A DNA stretch of 64,000 nt, from assembly GCF_003984625.1 (NCBI RefSeq), contig NZ_RWKH01000014.1:1-64000 (forward strand), in the 5' to 3' direction. A program made the translations under genes and the position numbers. The notes under the pieces were generated by a model. That model had not been told where the DNA came from and did not search any database. It saw nothing but the letters and a program-made list of their open reading frames with translations. Source of the stretch: Variovorax sp. DXTD-1 (GTDB taxonomy: Bacteria; Pseudomonadota; Gammaproteobacteria; Burkholderiales; Burkholderiaceae_C). Below are positions 1-10,886 of this stretch, piece after piece; within the stretch, counting starts at the first letter, position 1, and each line of letters begins with the position of its first letter.

Positions 1-30
1 GCGCCCTTCGCTTTCTTCTTTATCCGGTAT

Positions 31-675
31 TCAGCGCCGGCGGCGCGCCGGCACATTCACCTTGCGGCGCGGGGCCCCTGGTGCGGACGCCAGCGCTGGC
101 TCGGCCGCCTCCACGTCGGCACCACCGCAGCGCATGCCGTCGCGATCGATGATCGTCAGTGCCACCTGCTTGATGCCGAGACCGATCATGCCGATGCGCT
201 CGGCCGCGGCACGGCTCAGGTCGATGATGCGGCCCTGCGCATAGGGACCGCGGTCGGTAATGCGCACCAGCACTTCGCTGCCGGTGACCAGGCTGCGCAC
301 GCAGACGCGGGTGTTGAACGGCAAGGTCTTGTGGGCCGCCGTCATGGCCATCATGTCGAAGCGTTCGCCGCTCGCAGTCTTGCGCTGGTGAAACGGAATG
401 CCGTACCAGGAAGCCCCGCCGCGTTCATAGATCTCGCGGGGACCACCGTCGCCGGGCACGCCGTCGTCGGGCCCCGACTCGCCGGGCCCGGGCGCCGCGA
501 GGTCGTAACGGACCGAAGGCACGTTCGAGCGCGCCGGCGCGCCTGCGGGTACAGCCAACTGGCGCGGCAATGGCGAAAGCTCTGCGTCTTTCGGGTCAGC
601 CGCCGCGCCTTCGGTGGCCGGGGGCATGGCACAGCCGGCCAGCGCGCAGGTTGCTGCGACAAGGGCCACTCGCAA
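31..675 (-). CDS. rlpA: RlpA-like septal ring lipoprotein
   Basis: The C-terminal half is a double-psi beta-barrel domain with the RlpA signature (GGASWYG, KTASGERFD, TDRGPYAQGRIIDLS). RlpA proteins are outer-membrane lipoproteins that cleave denuded peptidoglycan glycan strands at the septum. A short hydrophobic N-terminus ends in the lipobox LAGC, so export and lipidation are expected. No ATG precedes the lipobox, so I choose TTG at 675; GTG at 669 is also possible. About 214 aa; the SPOR domain that many RlpA proteins carry is absent. It lies 38 bp downstream of metF on the same strand and may be read from the ahcY operon. The family call is secure, the start is not. Confidence 0.85.
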   Translation of the reverse strand: MRVALVAATCALAGCAMPPATEGAAADPKDAELSPLPRQLAVPAGAPARSNVPSVRYDLAAPGPGESGPDDGVPGDGGPREIYERGGASWYGIPFHQRKTASGERFDMMAMTAAHKTLPFNTRVCVRSLVTGSEVLVRITDRGPYAQGRIIDLSRAAAERIGMIGLGIKQVALTIIDRDGMRCGGADVEAAEPALASAPGAPRRKVNVPARRRR

Positions 676-713
676 GGCCCCGCGCAGCGAGCTTGCTGCT
701 TCCGCGCGCCCCC

Positions 714-1538
714 TCAATCGAGACGCTCCAGCACAGCCAGTGTCGGCGCCGACTGGTTCATCGTGTAGAAGTGCAGCGCCTGCGCGCCGCCATCGCGCAG
801 GCGGGCGCAGAGGTCGGCCACCACGTCGAGGCCAAAGGCCTTGATGGATGCCGTGTCGTCGCCGAAGCCCTGCAGCCGCAGGCGAATCCAGCGCGGAATC
901 TCGGCGCCGCAGGCGTCGGAGAAGCGCATGAGCTGCGTCGAGCTGATGATCGGCATGATGCCCGGGACGATCGGTATGTTGAGCCCCAGCTTGCGGGCGT
1001 CGTCGACAAAGCGGAAGTACGCCTCGGGGCTGAAGAAATACTGCGTGATCGCCGAATCGGCGCCAGCCTTCACCTTGGCGGCGAAGGCCTGCAGGTCGGC
1101 CTCGGGCGAACGCGCCTGCGGATGCACCTCGGGGTAGCAGGCCACCTCGATGTGGAAGTCGCATCCGGTTTCTTCGCGAATGAAGGCCACGAGATCGCTC
1201 GCGTACAAGAATTCGCCGCCGATGCCGTAGCCGCTCGGCAGGTCGCCGCGCAGTGCGACGAGGCGCTTCACGCCCATGGCCTTGAGCTCGGCCAGCTGTT
1301 CGCGCACCGTGGCGCGCGTGGCGCCAATGCACGAGAAGTGGCTTGCGGCGTCCACGCCCTCTGACAGGATCTCCTGCACCGCACCGAACGTGCCCTGGTG
1401 CGTGGAGCCGCCCGCGCCATAGGTGACCGAGCAGAACTCGGGCTTGCACGCATACAGCTGCTGGCGCACGGCGCGCAGCTTGACCGCGCCTTCGGGCGTC
1501 TTGGTCGGAAAGAATTCGAAACTCAGAGGAAGGCGCAC
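714..1538 (-). CDS. metF: 5,10-methylenetetrahydrofolate reductase
   Basis: A complete MetF-type TIM barrel of 274 aa that starts RLPLSFEFFPTKTPEG and contains the FAD-region motifs VTYGAGGSTH and ALRGDLP. It reduces 5,10-methylene-THF to 5-methyl-THF, the methyl donor for methionine synthesis. The start is GTG at 1538 because AAGGAG lies six bases upstream; the longer open frame has no such support and overlaps tlyA. It is the third gene of the ahcY-tlyA-metF set, ten bases after tlyA, so the SAH riboswitch should control it together with ahcY. Confidence 0.95.
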   Translation of the reverse strand: MRLPLSFEFFPTKTPEGAVKLRAVRQQLYACKPEFCSVTYGAGGSTHQGTFGAVQEILSEGVDAASHFSCIGATRATVREQLAELKAMGVKRLVALRGDLPSGYGIGGEFLYASDLVAFIREETGCDFHIEVACYPEVHPQARSPEADLQAFAAKVKAGADSAITQYFFSPEAYFRFVDDARKLGLNIPIVPGIMPIISSTQLMRFSDACGAEIPRWIRLRLQGFGDDTASIKAFGLDVVADLCARLRDGGAQALHFYTMNQSAPTLAVLERLD

Positions 1539-1548
1539 CTGCGTCTCC

Positions 1549-2337
1549 TTAAGAGCCGTTCGCGCGAGCAACGCGCACGGCGTGAATGAAAAACTCGCGG
1601 TTGCCGTCGCCGCCGGCAATGGGGCTGTCGAACCACTGCAGCACGCGAAGCTCGAGCGCTTCGCAGGCATCGCGCAGGCGCTTTTCGACCACCGCATACA
1701 TCGACTCGTCGCGCACGATGCCGCCCTTGCCGACCTGCCCCGGCTGCAGTTCGAACTGCGGCTTGACCAGCACCAGCAGGTGCCCGTCGTCGGCCAGGAA
1801 CGGCACCACGGCCGGCAGCACCAGCGTTTGCGAGATGAACGACAGGTCGCCGACGATGAGGTCGAAACGCAGTTCGGAAGGCTCTTCGCCTTCTTCTTGA
1901 AGGTCGTCCGGCGACAAGGCTCGCGCATTGACGCCTTCGATGGCGACCACGCGCTCGTCCTCGCGCAACCGCGCATGCAACTGCCCGTGGCCCACGTCGA
2001 CGCCCACCACCTTCGCAGCGCCGCGCTGCAGCAGGCAATCGGTGAAGCCGCCGGTCGATTGGCCGACGTCGAGGCACAGCTTGCCCGATGGGTCCAGGCC
2101 GCTTGCGGCCAGCGCACCTTCGAGCTTGAGGCCGCCGCGGGACACGTAGCGGGCCTCGGCCGCGTCGTCGAGTTCGACTTCGGCCGATTCGGGCACTTCG
2201 TCGCGGTTCTTCACGACGGAGCGCCACGCGTCGCCCGTGCCAGCATCGCGCCAGCGCATGCCGCCGGCAATCAGCCGCACGGCCTGCGAGCGCGACGCGG
2301 CAAAGCCGCGTTCCACCAGCAATTGATCAGCGCGCAT
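1549..2337 (-). CDS. tlyA: TlyA-family S4/FtsJ rRNA 2'-O-methyltransferase
   Basis: 262 aa. Residues 1-60 form an S4 RNA-binding domain (MRADQLLVERGFAASRSQA), followed by an FtsJ/RrmJ-type Rossmann methyltransferase with the SAM-site motif CLDVGQSTGGFTDCLLQ. TlyA proteins methylate cytidines of 16S and/or 23S rRNA using S-adenosylmethionine. The ATG follows the ahcY stop codon directly (TGAATG), so translation is probably coupled. Its place between ahcY and metF puts a SAM-consuming enzyme inside the operon that recycles its product SAH. Older annotations call such proteins hemolysin A; the rRNA methyltransferase role is better supported for the family. Confidence 0.9.
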   Translation of the reverse strand: MRADQLLVERGFAASRSQAVRLIAGGMRWRDAGTGDAWRSVVKNRDEVPESAEVELDDAAEARYVSRGGLKLEGALAASGLDPSGKLCLDVGQSTGGFTDCLLQRGAAKVVGVDVGHGQLHARLREDERVVAIEGVNARALSPDDLQEEGEEPSELRFDLIVGDLSFISQTLVLPAVVPFLADDGHLLVLVKPQFELQPGQVGKGGIVRDESMYAVVEKRLRDACEALELRVLQWFDSPIAGGDGNREFFIHAVRVARANGS

Positions 2338-3777
<1,440 letters not shown>

Positions 3778-3849
3778 GAGAACTCCAACAAAGCTAGTTT
3801 GAAAGGTGCCACTGCGTTCGGGGAAAAAGACTCACCGCGAGAACAGCGG

Positions 3850-3912
3850 GTGAGCGTGGTTGCGATGTAGTCCGAGCCTCACGCCTGACGGCGCTGCAAC
3901 GCTCCTCGGAAC
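3850..3912 (-). promoter_or_regulatory. S-adenosylhomocysteine (SAH) riboswitch
   Basis: On the reverse strand the leader reads CCGAGGAGCGTTGCAGCG, then CAGGCGTGAGGCTCGG, then ATCGCAACCACGCTCAC. CCGAG pairs with CTCGG, and GAGCG and GTTGC pair with CGCTC and GCAAC, which gives the LL-type pseudoknot layout of the SAH riboswitch. In the family, SAH binding turns on expression of SAH hydrolase. It lies between the predicted promoter and the ahcY start, with about 70 bases between aptamer and ATG. Seen by eye; no covariance search was run. Confidence 0.9.
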
Positions 3913-3917
3913 CGGGG

Positions 3918-3946
3918 ATTGTAAACGGGGTGGGGAGGCGAGCCAA
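3918..3946 (-). promoter_or_regulatory. sigma70-like promoter of ahcY operon
   Basis: On the reverse strand TTGGCT (3941-3946) and TACAAT (3918-3923) are separated by exactly 17 bases. The predicted transcript would begin near 3911, just at the 5' edge of the SAH riboswitch, which supports both calls. Confidence 0.7.
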
Positions 3947-4150
3947 TCGCCCGGGCATCCCACATGCCGGAATGCTAGGGCGTGCACGCCTCTTTTGGGT
4001 TACCAGGCAAGACCAAGGGAAATCCCGCAGGCAAATTTGTTGCCGGACCCATCGCCCGCGAGGCCGGCCCGGCGTATCGTGCCGAGGGACTTCGCCGTCC
4101 GGCCGGTCCTTGCCATTCACCCGTTCACCCGACACAGGAGATACCGCACC

Positions 4151-4663
4151 ATGGCCACAGCCAAGAAAGCCGCCGCGAAGAAGACCACGGCCAGCAGCAG
4201 CGACAACAGCAACGGGAGCACCAGGGCATCCGCCCCCGATGCCGCCGACATGCTGAATCCGCTGAAGAATCTCAAGGCCATGACCGATCGCCTGCAGGGG
4301 CTCAACCTGACCGGCGGGGCAAGCAAGCTGCTCGAAAGCGGCCAGAAGGATCTGCAAGCGCTGATGCAGGCCAACGAAAAGTCCTACCAGGGCCTGCAGA
4401 CCGTGGTGCAGCGGCAGACCGAGATGATCAAGAGCGCCATCACCGAATGGCAGACGGCCGCCAAGGAAATGCCCGGCAAGGACCCGAAGGCCAACTTCGC
4501 CAAGCTCGACGAACTCGGCCGCCAGTCGTTCCAGCGCGCCATCGACGACATCAAGGAGCTGGCCAACCTGGCCGCCAAGTCGCAGGCCGATGCGTTCGAA
4601 CTGGTGCGCCAGCGCATCCAGGCCAATGTGGACGAAGTGAGCAAGATGCTGCAGCGGAAGTAA
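4151..4663 (+). CDS. phasin family protein (PHA granule-associated)
   Basis: 170 aa. A lysine/alanine/serine-rich N-terminus of about 30 residues resembles the PhaF-type basic tail. It is followed by an amphipathic helical phasin domain with the typical stretch YQGLQTVVQRQTEMIKSA. Phasins coat polyhydroxyalkanoate granules in the cytoplasm and control their number and size. ACAGGAG ends ten bases before the ATG. It is monocistronic. I see no PHA synthase nearby, so the role rests on family membership. Confidence 0.88.
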   Translation: MATAKKAAAKKTTASSSDNSNGSTRASAPDAADMLNPLKNLKAMTDRLQGLNLTGGASKLLESGQKDLQALMQANEKSYQGLQTVVQRQTEMIKSAITEWQTAAKEMPGKDPKANFAKLDELGRQSFQRAIDDIKELANLAAKSQADAFELVRQRIQANVDEVSKMLQRK

Positions 4664-4891
4664 GGCAAGCAGCGATGGGGCCGGGCGAAGTCGCCGCGCG
4701 CACAGCCGCCTCCCGCAAGACACATCACAGCGCTCCGCCGCGGCCGGACTGCTGTTGCATGAAATCCACCCGAGCCCGCAATTTCCATGCGCGTGTGAGT
4801 TTTCGCATACAACACCCTGCCGCATTTTCGGGCATACGCCAACATTCATTCAAAATGACGTGTCGAATAGCAACAAATCAGGGGGTAAGGA

Positions 4892-6880
4892 ATGCGCACG
4901 AGTCTTGCATTGGGATGGAGCACGGTCTTTTTGTCAGCGCTACTGACGGCGTGCGGTGGATCGAGCGGCAGTGGCGCCGGCACCAGTGCTGTTCAGCTGC
5001 CGTCGAAATCGAGCAGCTCCGAAACAGCGCCCAAGGCCGAGCAACCAACGCAGACCCCCTCCAACGCCCCCCCCGTCCTCATCGAGCCCAGGATTCAGAC
5101 CCCGGAGAGCGCGTCCGTCGACGTCAGCCCGTTCAAGGACCGCGTGCTCCATCGGGGTCCGGTGCCACAGCAGGTGGTACTGCCCGCGTTGCCCCCGGAG
5201 AGCACTTTCCCGCTGAAGGCCGCGCCAGCGATGTTTGGTGTTCCGGCCAAGATCGGTGTTGCCCGTCAGATCGCGCAGAGCGCCAGCGCCGAAGCAGTGG
5301 CTGCCATGACCAGTTGGACTCCCTCCGACCGTGGCGGGAACCTGGCCGCGTGGCGCATTGTTTCTCCGAAGGCCAAGGGCGTTCGTCTCGGCCTGCGCGT
5401 TGAACACCTTCCGCTGGGCACCCTGGTCCGTTTCTATAGTGATGCGGGCGAAAAGATGTATGAGGTGTCAGCGCACGAGATCGCCACGGTCATTCAACGC
5501 AATCTCGATGCGGGCGATTCGAGTGAAAACGCACGAATTTACTGGTCACCCAACATGGGCGGCGAGGCCCTCACGGTCGAGCTCGAAATCCCGCCGAACG
5601 CCGCGCCGGAATCGGTCAAGATCGCGCTTCCTATGCTGTCGCACGTGAATATCGACATTACCAATCGGGAATCGTTCGACAAGATCGGCGAAGCGGGCAG
5701 CTGTAATCGGGACGTGAGTTGCGAGTCTCAATACGATGCGCTCAGCAAGTCCGTCGCATTGATGGACTTCGTCAAGGATGGAAGCAATTACGTGTGTACC
5801 GGCACATTGCTCAACGACCGCATGTCGACGGGGACGCCGTATTTCTTGAGCGCCAACCACTGCATCTCCAGCCAGACGGTCGCGTCGACGCTCTACACCT
5901 TGTGGTTCTACAAATCCGCGAGTTGCAACAGCACGCAGGTCAGCCCCGCACTGGCGGCCATGACCTCCGGCGCCACGCTGCTGTACGCACAAGCCGATAC
6001 CGACACGTCTTTCATGCGACTGAACTCCCAGCCTCCAGCGGGAGCGCTGTTCGCAGGATCCAGCCCATTCGGACCCGACCTCTTCAACGGCCTCTCGAAC
6101 GACGTCTATGGCGTCCACCACCCTGAGGGTGACCTGCAAAAAATCAGCGAGGGCACATACGTCGGGACGGCGGCCTGCGATACCGACAGCTGCAGGCTTT
6201 CATCGAGCAGTGCCGCAAAGCACCTGGCAGTGAGGTGGTACCGGGGCGTCACAGAAAGCGGCAGCAGCGGGTCCGGCCTCTTTCGCAGGCTGAACGGCAA
6301 GGACTATCTTGTCGGGCAACTGCAAGGAGGCTCGGCATCCTGCAGCCGGCCCCTCAGCTACGACTTCTACGGACGTTTCGACATCCCCTTCCAAGCCGTG
6401 CTGCGGCAGTGGCTCGACGCCCCTTCGACGACCGTGCGTACAACCGTTTATCGCTTCTACAACACCCGGACCGGTGCGCACTTCTATACCGCCAACGTGC
6501 CAGAGCGTGATCTCGTAATTACGAAGCTGCCGGAATACAACTACGAAGGCCCCGCCTTTTTCGCATTCGGTGCTCAGGCCCCCGGGACCACGCCGGTGCA
6601 CCGGTTCTACAACACGCGTAATGGCACGCACTTCTACACCATCGATGAGCAGGAGCGCGCCAACATCGTCGCCACGCTGCCGTGGTACCACTACGACCAC
6701 GTGACCTGGTTCGCCAGCACCTCCGAAGGCAACGGAGCGCAGCCGATGTTTCGCTTCTACCATGCGCGCAATCAAACTCACTTCTACACGATGAATGCAA
6801 GTGAGCGCGACAGCATCCGGCAGAACCTTCCCGAATACGCCTACGAAGGGCCCCGATATTTCGCCTGGGGCAGCCCATGA
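4892..6880 (+). CDS. secreted lysyl-endopeptidase-like serine protease lipoprotein with three C-terminal DUF5648-type repeats
   Basis: 662 aa. A lipoprotein signal (FLSALLTACGG) is followed by a low-complexity linker. The trypsin-fold domain has His323 in YFLSANHC, Asp371 in DTDTSFMRL and probable catalytic Ser459 in SGSSGSGLF, which resembles lysyl endopeptidase. Cysteines around it may form disulfides. Three repeats begin near residues 519, 569 and 619 with an exact 50-residue period; each carries FYxxRxxxHFYT and a later ExxxP block, as in DUF5648 surface proteins. Expected at the cell surface or released. GC is lower than in the neighbours. Substrate unknown. Confidence 0.85.
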   Translation: MRTSLALGWSTVFLSALLTACGGSSGSGAGTSAVQLPSKSSSSETAPKAEQPTQTPSNAPPVLIEPRIQTPESASVDVSPFKDRVLHRGPVPQQVVLPALPPESTFPLKAAPAMFGVPAKIGVARQIAQSASAEAVAAMTSWTPSDRGGNLAAWRIVSPKAKGVRLGLRVEHLPLGTLVRFYSDAGEKMYEVSAHEIATVIQRNLDAGDSSENARIYWSPNMGGEALTVELEIPPNAAPESVKIALPMLSHVNIDITNRESFDKIGEAGSCNRDVSCESQYDALSKSVALMDFVKDGSNYVCTGTLLNDRMSTGTPYFLSANHCISSQTVASTLYTLWFYKSASCNSTQVSPALAAMTSGATLLYAQADTDTSFMRLNSQPPAGALFAGSSPFGPDLFNGLSNDVYGVHHPEGDLQKISEGTYVGTAACDTDSCRLSSSSAAKHLAVRWYRGVTESGSSGSGLFRRLNGKDYLVGQLQGGSASCSRPLSYDFYGRFDIPFQAVLRQWLDAPSTTVRTTVYRFYNTRTGAHFYTANVPERDLVITKLPEYNYEGPAFFAFGAQAPGTTPVHRFYNTRNGTHFYTIDEQERANIVATLPWYHYDHVTWFASTSEGNGAQPMFRFYHARNQTHFYTMNASERDSIRQNLPEYAYEGPRYFAWGSP

Positions 6881-6963
6881 GCTGACGCGGAGCCTGGCAC
6901 CGTGTTGGCCCGCGCAATGGTGGAATGCGTGGAGTAGCAAGAAAACAGAGAACATCGGCCTCT

Positions 6964-9144
6964 ATGCGAAGAAAATTAACCGGCTTTTGCGCCCTGCTGC
7001 TTTGCAGCCTCATGCTTGCAGGCTGCGGCGGGGGGACCGAAAACGCACCGAGCGGCTTCGGGGTGGCGGGTCTTTCGGCAAAGGCCGCAGTTCCCGGCGG
7101 GTCGGGATCTACCGATGGGAGCGCACTTGCAGCGACAGCCGCGCGCGCAGACGGCAAGGCCGATGAGCTTTTCCCGGCCAATCGCCCGCTCGCAAGAAGC
7201 CCCTTCGCGTTCGCACGAAACGGTCAGTTCCATGTCTATGCCGCCAACGGTTCGCGGAAACGCCTCGAACTTAACTTTGATACCAAGAGCTACACGGTAG
7301 CGGACAATTTGGGGCACGGCACCTCCGGTACGTTCAGCGAGGATGCGACGGAACCGGGGACTTACATCTTCGCGAACACGCGCATCACGAGCGTCGTCAA
7401 CACGGCACGCTTTCGCATCACTGCCGATGCAATCGTTGGCGCCTTCCCATTCGAAAAGCCTTGGTCGAATCCGGCCAGCTATGAGGTAGTGCCATTCATC
7501 GGGGCACGCGCTTTCGTTACGAATCCGGCTGAGCTCGATGGTTCTTACAACCGATTTGGCATCAGTCACAACAGCAATGGCTTTTCGGACTCGCAGATCC
7601 TTGCCATGCGAATTTCGGGGCACGGCACTGTGCTGGAGATGTGCTTTAACAACATCATCTATGCGATCGATGCCTGCCCTACCGCCTCGAAGCGGACCTA
7701 CACCGTCACAGCATCGCCCGATTCCGTGTGGACGGCAACCGGCACAACACCTGCCGATCTACTTCAGTTTCGAATGGCGCGCATCGACGGGGAGAACGTC
7801 TGGTTGTCGGGTGGTTATACCGACTCGGCGACCGATGTCCGCGTCTTTCGTGTCGGGCTGCGCAATACTCCGAATTGGCCAAAGATCAGGTACATCGGAG
7901 CTTCGACGGAAGGCAGTTGGGGATCCAATGTCTTCGACACTGCAACTTCTGTGCGAAGAGCAATTACGCCGGAAGGTGGCACCAGCGACGTCATTCTCCC
8001 ATTCACATCCATAAGCGGGCCTCAGGGCATTCGAAGCCTGAACGCCGCGGGACCGAAGAAATATTTCGCCATGCAGAACGGCGTGCTCTCCGTTATCGTG
8101 GGATCACGAAATCCCGATACGCAGGGATATATCCAGGTCAACCTGTTCAAGGAAGCGTTGGATGTGCGCAGCGGACGCTACACCGTGTTCGCAACGAATG
8201 GCACCGAGCAGTTGCTGGACGTCGATTTCGATACCCGACGATACGCGATGACGGCGCCCGGCGGTGACACTGCGACCGGGCCGTTCACCGAGGATCCGAA
8301 CGATCCCGGAACCTACATCTTTTCGAACGAGCGCATCACCACGTTCTCGAACACCGCACGTTTCAGGGTAACGACCGATGCCGTCGTCGGTGCATTTCCG
8401 TTCGCTATTTTCAAGTCGGCACCTGTAGCCTATGCAGCGCAGCCATTCATCGCCGCTCGATCCTTCGTGACCAATAAAAGCGAACTGGCTGGCCTCTATG
8501 ACGTGCTGATTGCATCAGGAAGCTCCAACAATAGCGGGTATATGGGGGCTTACTGGCAGTTGCGTGTTAATGACTCAGGGACCATCGCAACTCAGTGCTC
8601 CGCTGGCACATCGCCCTGCCAGGCACCGGCCGCTTCCCCGATTTCCTATGACTATTCGATCGCCTCGGGTGCATCCCCAGGCATATGGCTGCTCATGTCG
8701 AGTAACGGAGCGCCAACATTCGCTGTTCGCGTTGCGAAGATCGGAAGCCGGAAGATTCTACTGGAGGCGAAAGAATTCCTCAATATCTCAACGGAGCCGA
8801 ACGCCCCGCAGCCCGCTTGGCTACTGCTAACAGGATTTCGCCAGCCGGCTCCCGGAAGCGTTGATGCCTCCTGGCCCACACTGGCCATGCACAGCGTCTC
8901 CACAGCGTCCACCTTTGGTACCGCCCTCACTGACGCGAGCAGCTACACAACCCAATACGTTCAGCCAAATGGGGCATTAACCACCGTGGCATCAACACTT
9001 CAGTCCGACCCGACCAGCTCTCAAGTACGAGTGGGGACGGATGTCGGCGGCGCCAGGTTTTTGGTACTTCAGAACGGGGCTATGGCTCTCATGATGCCGA
9101 TGGGCCCAGCTATCAATCATTTGCATATTGGCCTCGCCAACTGA
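6964..9144 (+). CDS. hypothetical lipoprotein with internal duplication
   Basis: 726 aa from the ATG at 6964; an ATG 39 bases upstream is rejected because it would bury the lipoprotein signal (LLLCSLMLAGCGGG). I recognise no domain. Two halves share a module of about 110 residues: one near residues 85-195 and one near 405-515. Both carry FDTxxY, PGTYIFxNxRIT, NTARFR, DAxVGAFPF and ARxFVTNxxEL. Extracellular or outer-membrane location is expected. It follows the secreted protease gene by 83 bases on the same strand and shares its lower GC. Function unknown. Confidence 0.8.
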   Translation: MRRKLTGFCALLLCSLMLAGCGGGTENAPSGFGVAGLSAKAAVPGGSGSTDGSALAATAARADGKADELFPANRPLARSPFAFARNGQFHVYAANGSRKRLELNFDTKSYTVADNLGHGTSGTFSEDATEPGTYIFANTRITSVVNTARFRITADAIVGAFPFEKPWSNPASYEVVPFIGARAFVTNPAELDGSYNRFGISHNSNGFSDSQILAMRISGHGTVLEMCFNNIIYAIDACPTASKRTYTVTASPDSVWTATGTTPADLLQFRMARIDGENVWLSGGYTDSATDVRVFRVGLRNTPNWPKIRYIGASTEGSWGSNVFDTATSVRRAITPEGGTSDVILPFTSISGPQGIRSLNAAGPKKYFAMQNGVLSVIVGSRNPDTQGYIQVNLFKEALDVRSGRYTVFATNGTEQLLDVDFDTRRYAMTAPGGDTATGPFTEDPNDPGTYIFSNERITTFSNTARFRVTTDAVVGAFPFAIFKSAPVAYAAQPFIAARSFVTNKSELAGLYDVLIASGSSNNSGYMGAYWQLRVNDSGTIATQCSAGTSPCQAPAASPISYDYSIASGASPGIWLLMSSNGAPTFAVRVAKIGSRKILLEAKEFLNISTEPNAPQPAWLLLTGFRQPAPGSVDASWPTLAMHSVSTASTFGTALTDASSYTTQYVQPNGALTTVASTLQSDPTSSQVRVGTDVGGARFLVLQNGAMALMMPMGPAINHLHIGLAN

Positions 9145-9244
9145 CTCAACCATTCCAGAATGCAAGAATTGGTAGCGATGTTTGAGTCCACGGAGGAACC
9201 TCCAGAATCCCAGTCTGCGAAAATCGCGGGTTCTTGGAGCCCCC

Positions 9245-10879
9245 GTGTCATCACCTTTTGTTGCCGAAACCCGCCGCCGTCGCACCTTTGCGATCATTTC
9301 CCACCCTGACGCCGGCAAGACCACGCTGACCGAGAAGCTGCTGCTTTTCTCCGGCGCGATCCAGATCGCCGGCTCGGTCAAGGCGCGCAAGGCCTCGCGC
9401 CATGCCACGTCCGACTGGATGGAAATCGAAAAGCAGCGCGGCATCTCGGTGGCCTCGTCGGTCATGCAGATGCTGTACCGCGACCACGTGATCAACCTGC
9501 TCGACACGCCCGGCCACAAGGACTTCTCGGAAGACACCTACCGCGTGCTCACCGCGGTCGACTCGGCCCTGATGGTGATCGACGCGGCCAACGGCGTGGA
9601 AGCGCAGACGCGCCGGCTGATCGAGGTTTGCCGCCAGCGCGACACGCCCATCATCACCTTCGTCAACAAGATGGACCGGGAAGTGCGCGAGCCGCTCGAC
9701 ATCCTCGATGAGGTGGAACGCGAGCTCGGCATGCCCTGCGTGCCGATGACCTGGCCGGTGGGCCAGGGCAAGAGCTTCCGCGGGATCATGAACCTGCGCA
9801 CGCAGGCGATGACGGTGTTCGAGTCGGGCAGCGAGCGGCTGCCGCACGACTTCGAGACCATTGCGCTCTCGGAGCGCGACACGCTCACCCAGCGCTTCGG
9901 CGCCGATTTCGAATCCGCCATGGACAGCATGGAGCTGGCCACCGGCGCCTCGCCCACCTGGGACCGCGAGGCGTTCCTCGCCGGCAAGCAGACGCCCGTG
10001 TTCTTCGGCTCCGGCGTGAACAACTTCGGCGTGATGGAAGTGCTCGACGCGCTTGTCGACTTGGCACCGCCGCCGCAGTCGCGCACCAGCACCACCATGG
10101 TCAACCGCCAGCCGGTGGTGAAGGAGATCCAGCCCGAAGACAAGGACTTCGCGGGCGTGGTCTTCAAGGTGCAGGCCAACATGGACGCCAACCACCGCGA
10201 CCGCATCGCCTTCGTGCGCATGGCCTCCGGCAAGTACACGCCGGGCATGAAGCTCAAGGTGCAGCGCACCGCCAAGGAGCTGCGCCCCACCAGCGTCGTC
10301 ACCTTCATGAGCCAGCGCCGCGAGGCGGTCGAAGAAGCCTATGCGGGCGACATCGTGGGCTTTACCACCCACGGCGGCGTGCAGTTGGGCGACACCATCA
10401 CCGACGGTGCGAGCCTGCAGTTCACCGGCTTGCCCTTCTTCGCGCCCGAACTCTTCATGACCGTGATCCTGAAGAACCCTCTGCGCACCAAGCAATTGCA
10501 GCAGGGCCTCGCCCAGCTCGGGGAGGAAGGTGCCATCCAGGTGTTCCGCCCCGAGATCGGCGGCCCGATGCTGCTCGGCGCGGTTGGCCAACTGCAGTTC
10601 GAAGTGGTGCAGCACCGGCTGAAGGCCGAGTACGACGCCGACGTGCGGCTAGAGGGTTGCCAGTACACCGGCGCACGCTGGATCACGGCCGACTCGCCGG
10701 CCGAACTGCGCGAGTTCGTCAACGCCTATCCGCAGCGGATGGCAAAGGACGCGGCCGATACGCTGGCCTTCCTGTGCACTTCGCCCTACGACGTGCGGCT
10801 GGCGCAGGAGCGCTTTCCGAAGATTCACTTCCATCCGCTGCGCGAGCACGCGGGGCTGGCGCTGCAGAGCGCGGGCTGA
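9245..10879 (+). CDS. prfC: peptide chain release factor 3
   Basis: 544 aa translational GTPase with G1 HPDAGKTT, switch region RGISVASS, G3 DTPGH and G4 NKMD, followed by RF3-type domains II and III. RF3 removes RF1/RF2 from ribosomes after peptide release. The start is GTG at 9245 because GGAG sits five bases upstream; the ATG at 9182 would add 21 residues with no family match. It is followed eight bases later by a HAD phosphatase gene. Confidence 0.95.
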   Translation: MSSPFVAETRRRRTFAIISHPDAGKTTLTEKLLLFSGAIQIAGSVKARKASRHATSDWMEIEKQRGISVASSVMQMLYRDHVINLLDTPGHKDFSEDTYRVLTAVDSALMVIDAANGVEAQTRRLIEVCRQRDTPIITFVNKMDREVREPLDILDEVERELGMPCVPMTWPVGQGKSFRGIMNLRTQAMTVFESGSERLPHDFETIALSERDTLTQRFGADFESAMDSMELATGASPTWDREAFLAGKQTPVFFGSGVNNFGVMEVLDALVDLAPPPQSRTSTTMVNRQPVVKEIQPEDKDFAGVVFKVQANMDANHRDRIAFVRMASGKYTPGMKLKVQRTAKELRPTSVVTFMSQRREAVEEAYAGDIVGFTTHGGVQLGDTITDGASLQFTGLPFFAPELFMTVILKNPLRTKQLQQGLAQLGEEGAIQVFRPEIGGPMLLGAVGQLQFEVVQHRLKAEYDADVRLEGCQYTGARWITADSPAELREFVNAYPQRMAKDAADTLAFLCTSPYDVRLAQERFPKIHFHPLREHAGLALQSAG

Positions 10880-10886
10880 GCCGGGC

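Noticed and set aside
1-30. Gene or terminator before rlpA's stop
   Set aside because: Thirty bases at the window edge show no hairpin with U-tract and no interpretable reading frame.
9190-9206. GGAGG-AA-CCTCC as a terminator after the lipoprotein gene
   Set aside because: The loop is only two bases and no U-tract follows.
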